Below, in pieces: positions 48,243 through 56,963 of a stretch of 64,000 nucleotides of DNA. The position numbers and the translations under genes are program-made. Numbering within the stretch: the stretch's first letter is position 1; each line of letters starts with the position of its first letter. The DNA comes from JADZAI01 sp964390465 (GTDB lineage Bacteria > Pseudomonadota > Alphaproteobacteria > Micropepsales > Micropepsaceae): positions 248,001-312,000 of the forward strand of contig CAYMIJ010000001.1 in NCBI GenBank assembly GCA_964390465.1, given 5' to 3'. Below the pieces are notes generated by a model. It ran no database searches and was not told where the DNA came from. It worked only from the letters and a program-made list of their open reading frames with translations.

Positions 48243-48980
48243 TCACACGGGCTTGCGCGCGATGATGACACGCACCAGCACGACGAGCGCCACCGTCATC
48301 GCCATCAGGGCGCCGATATGCAGCCACATGTTCCGTGCAGGCGCCATGCCCTGCACCATCAGGGCCAACTGTGAGAGATGGAAGGACGGCATTGCCCAGC
48401 CCATCGCCTGCATGAAGGGCGGCAGTGTGTGGATGGGGAACCAGAGGCCTCCGAGGATCGAGAGCATGAAAAAGACCAGATTGCCGATCGCAATCGCCCC
48501 CTGCGAACTGAAGCTGTAGCCAATGGCGATGCCGATCAACGCAAACGGTATGACCCCAGCCAGATGGACGGCGAACATGCCCATCCAAACCTGCACGGAA
48601 AGATGGACGCCCGCCCCGAAGATCGAGACACAATAAATCACCAGCACAACAATCGCCGTCACCGCAAACGCCATGAACAGCTTGGCAAGTGGATAGACCG
48701 CCGCAGGGACTGGCAGAACGGACTTCAGGGCAAGAAAACCCTGCTCGCGCTCGGTCGCGATGGTCACACCGAACCCGAAGACCGATGGGCTGATCGCTGC
48801 GAACACACCATAGGTCGCTACCAGATAGGCAGACACCTCAGACGCCTTGGCCAAGGCAATGCCAAACAGCGCGTAGAAAGCGATGGGAAGCACAAGCGTT
48901 GGAAAGGCGAAAGCCGGCGTGCGCGCAGCTTTCAGAACTTCAGCCTGACATTCGCGGGCAAGAATGGCGGTGGTGCTCAT
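48243..48980 (-). CDS. ABC-2 type transporter permease
   Basis: A 245-residue membrane protein with about six helices, of the ABC-2 exporter class: cytoplasmic N-terminus ECQAEVLKAARTPAFAFPTL, FALIGIAIGYSFSSQGAIAI in the core, and a final helix ending VRVIIARKPV. It pairs with the ATPase encoded 11 bp upstream. The exported substrate is unknown; antimicrobial or lipid export is typical when a DesKR-like pair is linked. Confidence 0.88.
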   Translation of the reverse strand: MSTTAILARECQAEVLKAARTPAFAFPTLVLPIAFYALFGIALAKASEVSAYLVATYGVFAAISPSVFGFGVTIATEREQGFLALKSVLPVPAAVYPLAKLFMAFAVTAIVVLVIYCVSIFGAGVHLSVQVWMGMFAVHLAGVIPFALIGIAIGYSFSSQGAIAIGNLVFFMLSILGGLWFPIHTLPPFMQAMGWAMPSFHLSQLALMVQGMAPARNMWLHIGALMAMTVALVVLVRVIIARKPV

Positions 48981-48991
48981 GGCTTAGTCCC

Positions 48992-49885
48992 TTAAGCAGC
49001 TCTGGCAATGATGGCGTCGAACGCATCTTCCAGCGCGGCACCCGTAACTTCGAGATCAGCAAGAGAGGTATCAGCATTGAGGAGCGCCCGCGTCGTGGCT
49101 TCGCCCGCCTCGCTGATGAGGATGACCTGCTGGCCCGAGCGCGTGACCGCGCGCACGCCGGGAAGCTCACGGAGCGCCGCCTCATCCAGCGCCGTGACGC
49201 AGCGGATCATGCGCCCGGCGACAAGTGCCTTCATTTCAGCCACCGTCCCACTGGCACGCACTTTACCCTTGTCGATGATGACAATCCGGTCGGCCAGCGC
49301 CTCGGCTTCCTCCAGATGATGGGTGGTGAGCAACACGGTCGAGCCCCTTTCGCGCAAACCGCGAATGGTGGTCCACATCGCGCGGCGGGCTTCCAGATCC
49401 AGCCCTACGGTTGGTTCGTCCAGCACAAGAAGATCGGGCCTTCCGGCAATCGCCAGCGCGAACTGGAGACGCCGCTGCTGCCCGCCAGAGAGTGCCGAGG
49501 CAGAGCGTCCTTCAAGTCCGGTCAGCCCTGCCATCGCGATGGCCTGATCCACCGGCATCGGGTTTGCGTAATAGCCTGAGAACAGCGCCACCAGCTCGTA
49601 CACCTTGAGCTGTGGCGGCAGCCCGGCGCTTTGCAGCATCACGCCCGTCTGGCGGCGAGCATCCATGTCGCGCGGTGAAAGGCCAAAAAGACGTGCACTG
49701 CCGGTGTCGGGCATGAGACGCCCCAGCATCAGGCTGATGGCCGTCGTCTTGCCCGCGCCATTCGGACCAAGCAGCGCGGTTACGCTGCCTGCCTCAATCG
49801 TCAGATCAAGTCCGTCCACGGCGCGTGTCGCGCCATAGCGTTTGGTGACACCCTGCAGCTCAATCGGATATGGTGCCACGCGCAT
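48992..49885 (-). CDS. ABC transporter ATP-binding protein (DrrA/CcmA-like exporter class)
   Basis: A 297-residue ATPase. Walker A is GPNGAGKT (40-47), the Q-loop region is GVMLQSAGLPPQLKVYELV, the signature LSGGQQRRLQFALAIAG, Walker B LLVLDEPTVGLD, and the H-loop VLLTTHHLEEAEALADRI. The C-terminal extension of about 80 residues is typical of exporter ATPases of the DrrA/YhaQ type. First gene of the ATPase-permease-kinase-regulator operon. Confidence 0.92.
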   Translation of the reverse strand: MRVAPYPIELQGVTKRYGATRAVDGLDLTIEAGSVTALLGPNGAGKTTAISLMLGRLMPDTGSARLFGLSPRDMDARRQTGVMLQSAGLPPQLKVYELVALFSGYYANPMPVDQAIAMAGLTGLEGRSASALSGGQQRRLQFALAIAGRPDLLVLDEPTVGLDLEARRAMWTTIRGLRERGSTVLLTTHHLEEAEALADRIVIIDKGKVRASGTVAEMKALVAGRMIRCVTALDEAALRELPGVRAVTRSGQQVILISEAGEATTRALLNADTSLADLEVTGAALEDAFDAIIARAA

Positions 49886-49988
49886 GAGTACTGCCCCTTG
49901 TCTGCGATCCTTGTGTCAGATCCTCAGACCGGGCGTCAGGAACAGGCGTCAGGCAAACGGGGTGATGTTTGTCACCCCGCTTGAAACC

Positions 49989-52016
49989 TCACAGCGGCGC
50001 GACGCTGTTCGGCTCACCATCACCCGATGGAACGTTCGCCAGCGTTTCGGCCTTGCGACGGCCCCAGACATACAATGTCACGATCACAACGGCCGCAGCG
50101 ACAACCGCGAGGATCATCGCCATGTGTTCATCCGGGGCGAAGCCCAGCGCCAGCGGTTCGCCATTACCGGAAGCCACGATCAGCCCGGCCAGCGCCACAT
50201 TGAACAGGCTTTCACCCACGATGAAGCCAGAGGCGATCAAAACGCCCATCCGCTTGGCGGGCTCTGATCCACGGCCCTTCTCGGCCCATCGGTCATAGAA
50301 CCAGCCTGCCACTGCGCCGATCACCACCGGCAAGGTTGCGACCGAAGGCAGATAGATCGCCAGTCCAACCGCAAGCGGCGGCAGGGCAAAGCGCTTGTTG
50401 CTGATGGCCCGCAGAACCATGTCGACACACACCAGGCCTGCGCCGATCAGCGCGCCATAGCCAAGGAAGTGCCAGGGCAGATCGCCGCCCACCACGCCTT
50501 TGGCAAGCGTCGAGATCAGTGTCGCCTGCGGAGCCGGCAGCGGATTGGCTGACACCGCATTCGCGTTGGCCATCCCTGCGAAGCCGAAAGCGTCTGTCAG
50601 AAGTTGCAGCACCGGCGGGATCACCACCGAGCCCGCAATCACGCCGATGATCAGCGCTACCTGCTGCTTCCACGGCGTTGCGTCGACAAGCTGGCCGGTT
50701 TTCAGATCCTGCAGATTGTCGTTGGCGACAACCGCCACGGCGAGAATGAACGCGGTCACAAACAGCGCGAAAGCGATCAGCGCCTTTTCAGCGTCCGGGC
50801 CTGTGGCACCATGACCGATAAAGCCGATCAACAAGGCTGCACCCAGCACGGAAAGAATGGCCACACCCGAGACCGGGCTGTTCGATGAGCCGATGAACCC
50901 GGCCATGAACCCACACACCGCCGCCGCCAGCAGGCCGACAAACACCAGATAGGCAAGGCCGAGCAGCACAAGCGGCATGGTCAGGCTGGCAATCGCTGTG
51001 CCGTTCAGGAACTCAGCCATCAACCAGCCAGCCGGAACCAGCAGCGCGACAACAACTGCACCGACAATGCCGATGGGAATGTCACGTTCCACGCGCGGGA
51101 GATCGACAACGCCGTGTTTGCGGTTACGCCCAGCTTCAATCGCGTCAGAAAGGCCTGACCAGATAGGCTTCGCCAGTTTGAAGATGGTCCAGATCGCCGC
51201 CACCGCCATCGCGCCTGCGCCGATGAAGCGGACCTGTGTTTTCCAGACCGTGTTGGCATGAGCCGCGGCATCAGCCCCTTCCGGCCACGGCGTGATCGAG
51301 GTGAGCCACGGCACCAGCACACCCCAGGCAATGACCAGCCCTACCAGCATGGCAATGCCGACGGTCAGGCCCACAAGATAGCCAGCGCCCAGAAGGGCCA
51401 GCTGCGCGCCGCCACCAATGCCGGTTGCACCGGCGCCGATCTTGAAGAAGCCAGCCACTTCCCCCGCCAGCAGTTTCGCGCCAACCGCCGCGGCATAGAG
51501 CGCCGACGCGATGGCACCGAGCGTCACGGCCAGCAGGCCTGCGCGGCCTTCCTTACCGCCGTCGCGCGATCCCATGCCGACTTTGAGCACTTCAGCGGCC
51601 GCAACGCCTTCGGGATAAGGCAGGTCGGATTTCGTCACCATCGCCCGGCGCAGGGGGATGGTGTACATCACGCCGAGTGTGCCGCCGACCGCACAGATGG
51701 CGAATGTCGTGAAGAACGGCACCTTTGCCCACCAGCCGATAATCAGCAGCCCCGGCAGCACAAAGATGATCGAAGCGAGCGTGCCCGCCGCCGATGCGAT
51801 CGTCTGGACGATATTGTTTTCCTGAATGGTCGAATCCCGGAACGCCTGAAGCAGCGCCATCGAGATGACCGCCGCCGGAATGGCGGTGGCGAAGGTGAGG
51901 CCGACTTTCAGGCCGAGATAAATCTGCGCCGCCGTGAAAATCAGCGTGATGACAACGCCCAGCAGAACGCCGCGCCAGGTCAGCTCTGTGCGCGGCTCAA
52001 CATCGTGATGCTTCAT
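49989..52016 (-). CDS. OPT-family oligopeptide transporter
   Basis: A 675-residue transporter with about 16 membrane helices. Family motifs include the N-terminal ELTWRGVLLGVVITLIFTAA, IYLGLKVGLTFATAIPAAV and LPYPEGVAAAEVLKVG. OPT proteins import oligopeptides or metal-chelator complexes with protons. The ATG at 52016 was chosen over an alternative five codons upstream. On the same strand, 62 bp upstream, is an M14 carboxypeptidase and then an amino-acid permease, suggesting a peptide-use group. The 103 bp between its stop and the ABC ATPase gene shows no coding signal. Confidence 0.93.
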   Translation of the reverse strand: MKHHDVEPRTELTWRGVLLGVVITLIFTAAQIYLGLKVGLTFATAIPAAVISMALLQAFRDSTIQENNIVQTIASAAGTLASIIFVLPGLLIIGWWAKVPFFTTFAICAVGGTLGVMYTIPLRRAMVTKSDLPYPEGVAAAEVLKVGMGSRDGGKEGRAGLLAVTLGAIASALYAAAVGAKLLAGEVAGFFKIGAGATGIGGGAQLALLGAGYLVGLTVGIAMLVGLVIAWGVLVPWLTSITPWPEGADAAAHANTVWKTQVRFIGAGAMAVAAIWTIFKLAKPIWSGLSDAIEAGRNRKHGVVDLPRVERDIPIGIVGAVVVALLVPAGWLMAEFLNGTAIASLTMPLVLLGLAYLVFVGLLAAAVCGFMAGFIGSSNSPVSGVAILSVLGAALLIGFIGHGATGPDAEKALIAFALFVTAFILAVAVVANDNLQDLKTGQLVDATPWKQQVALIIGVIAGSVVIPPVLQLLTDAFGFAGMANANAVSANPLPAPQATLISTLAKGVVGGDLPWHFLGYGALIGAGLVCVDMVLRAISNKRFALPPLAVGLAIYLPSVATLPVVIGAVAGWFYDRWAEKGRGSEPAKRMGVLIASGFIVGESLFNVALAGLIVASGNGEPLALGFAPDEHMAMILAVVAAAVVIVTLYVWGRRKAETLANVPSGDGEPNSVAPL

Positions 52017-52078
52017 GATTTCCCCAGACACCTTGTCGGTGCGTTGTTCCCTGATGCGCAGATGCGCATTGAATTGCC

Positions 52079-53194
52079 CTAAGCGTCAAGCACTGCGTTC
52101 AATGCCTGCACACAATCGTGACCCAGACGCTTGCAGGCTTGCGGCGACCAGTCCGTTTCCGGTTCAGGCACTTCACGGCTGTTCTTGAATGGCATTTCCA
52201 GCGTCATGGCGACCGCTTTGAAGCGCAGGCCTATGGCGCGCGTGGCGATGGTGTCCGCAGAAGGGCCGCCATAGCTGGGTGGGTAGCCTTCCTTTGTCTG
52301 AAACGCCGGATTGAGCTTCAGCAAAGCCTGACGGAAGCGGTCAACCCCGGCCACCTGTTCAGGTGTTGCTTCAGGGTCGACATCACAGCCATCGATAAAG
52401 ACATGTGGCAGGCCTTCATCGCCATGCACATCAAAGAACAGGTCAACGCCGGTCCTGTCCATTTCCGAAAGGATGGCATGAACCTCGGGCGCAAGGCCGG
52501 GGTCGGGGTCGCGCCATTGACGGTTCAGATCCTTGCCCGCCGCATTGGTGCGTAGATTGCCGCGCCTTGCGCCATCAGGGTTGACCAGCGGCACGATATG
52601 CAGACGCGCGCGGGCGAGAAACGCTTTCACAACAGGATCATCCGCCGTCGCAAGTCGCGGCAATGCGCCTTCCATCCACCAGCTTGCCATGCTCTCGCCC
52701 GGATGCTGGCGGGCGATGATCCAGACCTGCTTCCCGCCCGTGCCTATCTCCAGACAATCGAGCGGCCTGCCATCCAGTGTCTGCCCAAGGCTGCGATGCG
52801 TGATACCCGGCACCGTCGCCATGCGCTTGACCAGCGCCTCATGCTGTTCCCACGCATAGGGCGCGAAATAGGCGAAGCGCACTTCGTTGGTGTGCGGCGT
52901 ATGGGTGATGGTCAGCGCCTTGCCGTCATAGGAGGTGTCGCAGGCCAGCCATGTGTGGCCGTCTTCGCTGACACGGGCGCGATAGCCCGGCCAGCCTTCG
53001 GGATAGGACGATGCGCCCGCATTCGTCAGACGCAGTGTCAGACACCGCCCTGCCCCACCCCGCACGCGGAAGTGGAACCACTGAAACCACTTGCCTGCAT
53101 TATCAGGCCGGATGGCAAGTTCAGCCTCATCACCCTGTATGGCGGTGACAGCGATATTCCCGCTGTCAAAATCCGCGTCGATTTCAAGCGCCAT
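52079..53194 (-). CDS. M14-family zinc carboxypeptidase (cytosolic carboxypeptidase-like)
   Basis: A 371-residue peptidase without signal peptide. The N-terminal beta-sandwich domain (about 1-120) is the one found in the bacterial cytosolic-carboxypeptidase-like M14 group. Zinc ligands are His164 and Glu167 in RQHPGESMAS and His257 in FFDVHGDEG; the catalytic Glu333 is in MTLEMPFKN, and the substrate Arg/Asn are in NPDGARRGN and KDLNRQWRD. It probably trims C-terminal residues from imported peptides. Its start overlaps the 3' end of the amino-acid permease gene by 11 bp, so the two are co-translated. Confidence 0.92.
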   Translation of the reverse strand: MALEIDADFDSGNIAVTAIQGDEAELAIRPDNAGKWFQWFHFRVRGGAGRCLTLRLTNAGASSYPEGWPGYRARVSEDGHTWLACDTSYDGKALTITHTPHTNEVRFAYFAPYAWEQHEALVKRMATVPGITHRSLGQTLDGRPLDCLEIGTGGKQVWIIARQHPGESMASWWMEGALPRLATADDPVVKAFLARARLHIVPLVNPDGARRGNLRTNAAGKDLNRQWRDPDPGLAPEVHAILSEMDRTGVDLFFDVHGDEGLPHVFIDGCDVDPEATPEQVAGVDRFRQALLKLNPAFQTKEGYPPSYGGPSADTIATRAIGLRFKAVAMTLEMPFKNSREVPEPETDWSPQACKRLGHDCVQALNAVLDA

Positions 53195-54647
53195 TATTCT
53201 TCCTGCGCAGGACGGAATGATGGAAGCCGTAGACGAAATAGATAGCCAGGCCGATCACCAACCAGATGACCAGTCGCTCCCACGCTTCGATGGGCAGGCC
53301 CGCCATCAGCGCGATGCAGCAGAGCATGCCAAGCACCGGCACGACCGGCACACCCGGCACACGGAAGGGCCGCGGCAGGTCTGCATCTGAATGGCGCAGA
53401 TAGATGACCGCACCGCAGACCAGCACGAAGGCGAACAGCGTTCCGATATTGACCATGTCGCCCAGTTCACCAATCGGGAACACGGCCGCTACGATGGCTA
53501 CAATCACACCGATCAGGAGCTGGCTGAGCCAGGGCGTGCTGAAGCGGGGATGCACATCTGAAAACACTTTCGGCATGAGCCCGTCGCGCGACATGGTGAA
53601 GAAGATGCGCGTCTGGCCATAGAGCAGAACCAGAATAACAGTGGTCAGCCCAGCGAATGCGCCTGCTTTCACAAGGATTGACAGCCAGGGCAGGCCGATC
53701 ACGTCAATCGCCTTGGCAATCGGCGCGGCGACGTTCAGTTCATCGTATTTGACCAACCCGGTCATCACCCACGAGACGATCACATAGAGGATCGTGCAGA
53801 TGAACAGCGACCCCAGAATACCGATAGGCATGTCGCGTTGTGGATTGCGCGCTTCCTGGGCCGCCGTTGAAACACCATCAAAACCGATAAAGGCGAAGAA
53901 AATCACCGATCCGCCCGCCAATATCCCGCTCCAGCCAAACGCACCAAACGTCCCGGTGTTTTCGGGAATGAACGGCACATGGTTGGCCGGGTTGATGAAG
54001 CCGATGCCCGCACCGATGAAGATGAGAACGACCGCCAGCTTCACGGCGACGATGATGTTGTTCGTGCGGGCGGATTCGCGCGTGCCCAGGATCAGAAGCG
54101 CGGTCACCACCATGACAATGAAAGCCGCTGGCAGGTTGAGAATGCCGGTCAGCGTCGTGCCATCGGCCTGTTTGATGACGGCGCCATAGGGGGCGGCCCA
54201 TTCAGCCGGGAAGTGAATCCCGAAGCTCTGCAACAGGCTGACCGCATAGCCTGACCAACCCACCGCGACCGTCGCGCCGCCAAGTGTATATTCAAGGATC
54301 AGATCCCAGCCGATGATCCAGGCGAAGATCTCGCCCAGCGTTGCATAGGTATAGGTGTACGAGCTGCCCGCCACGGGAATGAGCGCTGCAAGCTCGGCAT
54401 AGCACAGCCCGACAAAGCCGCAGGCGATGCCACAGAAAATGAAAGACAACACGATGGCCGGGCCGGCATGTTCAGCCGCAGCCGTGCCAGTCAGCACGAA
54501 AATACCGGTGCCGATGATCGCGCCGATGCCCAGCGCTGTGATCGACGTCGCTCCCAGCGATCGCTTGAGCCCTTGATGGCCCTCGCTCTCACCGCCGGCC
54601 CTGATATCGGCCACCGATTTTCGTGCAAACAACCCCGCGCGAGCCAT
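53184..54647 (-). CDS. APC-family amino-acid permease (cationic amino-acid transporter group)
   Basis: A 487-residue transporter with 12 or more membrane helices. The N-terminus has LGATSITALGIGAIIGTGIF, followed by CYAELAALIPVAGSSYTYTY and FFAFIGFDGVSTAAQEARNP, typical of the YfnA/CAT group that takes up neutral or cationic amino acids. It is the first gene of the minus-strand permease-carboxypeptidase-OPT set. The upstream 50 bp to the helicase 3' end is short, so its promoter probably lies near 54650-54700. Confidence 0.92.
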   Translation of the reverse strand: MARAGLFARKSVADIRAGGESEGHQGLKRSLGATSITALGIGAIIGTGIFVLTGTAAAEHAGPAIVLSFIFCGIACGFVGLCYAELAALIPVAGSSYTYTYATLGEIFAWIIGWDLILEYTLGGATVAVGWSGYAVSLLQSFGIHFPAEWAAPYGAVIKQADGTTLTGILNLPAAFIVMVVTALLILGTRESARTNNIIVAVKLAVVLIFIGAGIGFINPANHVPFIPENTGTFGAFGWSGILAGGSVIFFAFIGFDGVSTAAQEARNPQRDMPIGILGSLFICTILYVIVSWVMTGLVKYDELNVAAPIAKAIDVIGLPWLSILVKAGAFAGLTTVILVLLYGQTRIFFTMSRDGLMPKVFSDVHPRFSTPWLSQLLIGVIVAIVAAVFPIGELGDMVNIGTLFAFVLVCGAVIYLRHSDADLPRPFRVPGVPVVPVLGMLCCIALMAGLPIEAWERLVIWLVIGLAIYFVYGFHHSVLRRKNNGA

Positions 54648-54700
54648 GTTTCCCCCAAGCTCTTATATTGGCAGGGAAACTAGCCGTATCCGACGCGGCG

Positions 54701-56485
54701 TCAACCGGCGGGACGCGGCTTTTTCTGCTTCGGTTTGGCGAATGGTTTGCGATCATCGAAGCGCGGCTTGTGCCCCTGCGGCTTATGCCCCTTGGGAGCG
54801 CCCTGCGGCTTGTGCGTACGGTCTTTTTCTGGTGGCGGACCGGCAGGGCTGATCCGCACTTCCGGGTCATTCGCTGCATTCACTGCCGCCATGAAATGTT
54901 TGGCGGCATCGCTGGCGATCTCGAACTTGGTCTCGCGGTCAAAGATGCGGATCGCGCCGATCTCCTTCTTGGTGATGTGACCAAGGCGGCAGATCAGCGG
55001 GATCAGCCATTTGGGATCGGCATTGTTGTGCCGCCCGGCATTCATGCGGAACCAGATCGCATCCATGCGCGGCTCACGCTCACGGCGCGGCTGCGCGCTG
55101 CCCTCATCACCACGATGCGGGCGGTCATCACGACGCGGATCACGCCGGTCTGACGGGCCTGACCTGTCAGAAGGCCCGGACTCGATGATGTCCTCCGGCG
55201 CTGGCAGGCCCTGCCGGAACAAACGTGCCAAAGCGGTTGCGATGTCCTGCGGTGGGCGACTGTCCATCAAAGCCTGCGCCCATGCCGCATCTTCATCAGC
55301 AGGCGGATCACTGAACACCGGATGATTGAGCAGACGCTGCTGATCTTTCTGGCGGATGTCTTCAGGTGTGGGCGGCGCGACCCATTTGGCGTCGATGCCG
55401 GCATTCTGGAACAGGCGCTCGGCCTGACGACGCCTTGTGTGCGGCACGATCAGCGCGCAGACACCTTTGCGCCCGGCACGCCCCGTGCGGCCGCTGCGGT
55501 GAAGCAGTGACTCGCGATTGCGCGGCAGTTCGGCATGGATCACGAGGCCAAGGTCAGGCAGGTCCAGCCCGCGCGCCGCAACATCGGTGGCGACACACAC
55601 ACTGGCCCGGCCATCGCGCAAAGCCTGAAGCGCATGGTTGCGCTCGTTCTGGGTGAACTCACCTGACAGCGCAACGGCATCAAAGCCGCGTTCGATCAGG
55701 CTGGCATGCAGGCGGTTCACCGCTTCGCGCGTGCCAAGGAAGACAATGGCGGCACCGGAATCATGATGGCGCAGCAGGTTGACGACCGCGTGCTCCACAT
55801 CATTGGGCGCGATCCGCACCGCCTGATAGGAAATATCCTCGTGACTGCGCTTGGCACCTGCGGTGTCAATGCGTACCGCATCACGCTGGAAGCGGCGGGC
55901 AAGCGAGGCGATTTCCTTCGCGATGGTGGCGGAAAACAGCAGCGTGCGTCGCTCCACCGGCATGGCGTCGAGAATGAACTCAAGGTCATCACGGAAACCG
56001 AGGTCGAGCATCTCGTCGGCCTCGTCGAGTACGACAACCCGTACGCTCGATGTTTCCAGCGCCCCGCGTTCCATGTGGTCGCGCAGACGACCCGGTGTGC
56101 CGACCACAATATGCACGCCGCGCACCAGCTCGCGGCGCTCGGCGCGCGGATCCATGCCGCCGACGCACGATACCACGCGCGCACCTGTTTCGGCATAAAG
56201 CCAAAGCAGTTCGCGCTGCACCTGAAGGGCGAGTTCGCGGGTCGGCGCAATGATGACGGCCAGCGGCGTGCCTGCGGATTCAAAGCGCGGCGCTTCACCC
56301 AGAAGGGTGGCAGCCATGGCCAGACCAAAGGCGACCGTCTTGCCGGAACCGGTTTGCGCCGAAACCAGAAGATCGGCGTTTTCGGGTGTGGCGGTCGCGA
56401 CCGCCGCCTGAACCGGGGTCGGTTCGTCATAACCGCGAGCGGCGAGCGCCGCTGCGAGTGAAGGGTTGGTTGTAGGGAACGGCAT
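54701..56485 (-). CDS. DEAD-box RNA helicase with DbpA-type RNA-binding domain
   Basis: ATP-dependent RNA helicase, 594 residues from the ATG at 56485. The core has Q motif PTPVQAAVA, Walker A AQTGSGKT (43-50), PTRELALQ, VLDEADEM, FSATI, and HRSGRTGRAGRKG. A disordered Arg/Asp/Ser-rich linker (GPSDRSGPSDRRDPRRDD) leads to a DbpA/CsdA RRM-like domain (DAIWFRMNAGRHNNADPKWL … FDRETKFEIASDAAKHF). The C-terminus is a basic Lys/Pro tail. DbpA-domain helicases act in 50S assembly and RNA decay. The frame extends 27 codons upstream, but similarity starts at MPFPTTNPSL. Confidence 0.93.
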   Translation of the reverse strand: MPFPTTNPSLAAALAARGYDEPTPVQAAVATATPENADLLVSAQTGSGKTVAFGLAMAATLLGEAPRFESAGTPLAVIIAPTRELALQVQRELLWLYAETGARVVSCVGGMDPRAERRELVRGVHIVVGTPGRLRDHMERGALETSSVRVVVLDEADEMLDLGFRDDLEFILDAMPVERRTLLFSATIAKEIASLARRFQRDAVRIDTAGAKRSHEDISYQAVRIAPNDVEHAVVNLLRHHDSGAAIVFLGTREAVNRLHASLIERGFDAVALSGEFTQNERNHALQALRDGRASVCVATDVAARGLDLPDLGLVIHAELPRNRESLLHRSGRTGRAGRKGVCALIVPHTRRRQAERLFQNAGIDAKWVAPPTPEDIRQKDQQRLLNHPVFSDPPADEDAAWAQALMDSRPPQDIATALARLFRQGLPAPEDIIESGPSDRSGPSDRRDPRRDDRPHRGDEGSAQPRREREPRMDAIWFRMNAGRHNNADPKWLIPLICRLGHITKKEIGAIRIFDRETKFEIASDAAKHFMAAVNAANDPEVRISPAGPPPEKDRTHKPQGAPKGHKPQGHKPRFDDRKPFAKPKQKKPRPAG

Positions 56486-56633
56486 GACGCCGGAAATATC
56501 CTGAATAATGAATGCGGCCTGCCGCGAGGGGCGTCTTCTATGCGGTTTGCCCGACAAACGCCACAAGCCGTTGGCTTTGTGCGCTATCGGGGTTAAGAGG
56601 CCCGAAAATCAAGCTGATTTGAAGGCTGCAGCC

Positions 56634-56891
56634 ATGTCAGAGACCATGCCCGACCGTATTTCGGCCGATCCGAAAAGCCCCCATTACGATGAGGCGGCGC
56701 TCGATCGCGGAGTCGGTATCCTGTTCAACGGGCAGGAAAAAACCAATGTGTATGAGTATTGCGTCAGCGAAGGCTGGATCAAGGTTACGCTTGGCAACTC
56801 TGTGGACCGCAAGGGCAAGCCGATGACCATGACGCTTAAAGGCAAGGTCGAGGCGTTTGTGAAAACAGAAAACGGCAAGCAGCCGGGCTGA
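56634..56891 (+). CDS. DUF3297 family protein
   Basis: An 85-residue cytoplasmic protein matching the DUF3297 pattern: DRISADPKSPHYDEAALDRG, GILFNGQEKTNVYEYCVSEG, WIKVTLGNSVDRKGKPMTMT and LKGKVEAFVK. The function of the family is unknown. The ATG at 56634 has GAAGG 10 nt upstream. The frame is open further upstream but carries no similarity. It is divergent from the helicase gene. Confidence 0.88.
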   Translation: MSETMPDRISADPKSPHYDEAALDRGVGILFNGQEKTNVYEYCVSEGWIKVTLGNSVDRKGKPMTMTLKGKVEAFVKTENGKQPG

Positions 56892-56912
56892 GCCTGCTGA
56901 CAGCAGCGCATC

Positions 56913-56956
56913 TTGACTATTTGTAACCTATAGGTATCATGTCACCTATAGGTTAC
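56913..56956 (+). promoter_or_regulatory. Promoter with two palindromic operators (autoregulation candidate)
   Basis: Two identical perfect palindromes ACCTATAGGT (56926-56935 and 56944-56953), 18 bp centre to centre, lie inside a larger inverted repeat with 13-bp perfect arms (56923-56935 and 56944-56956, 8-nt spacer). They flank and overlap a good promoter: -35 TTGACT (56913-56918), 16-bp spacer, -10 TATCAT (56935-56940). A repressor bound here would occlude RNA polymerase. The obvious candidate is the XRE-type regulator, second gene of the downstream pair. Confidence 0.78.
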
Positions 56957-56963
56957 GGAGATC

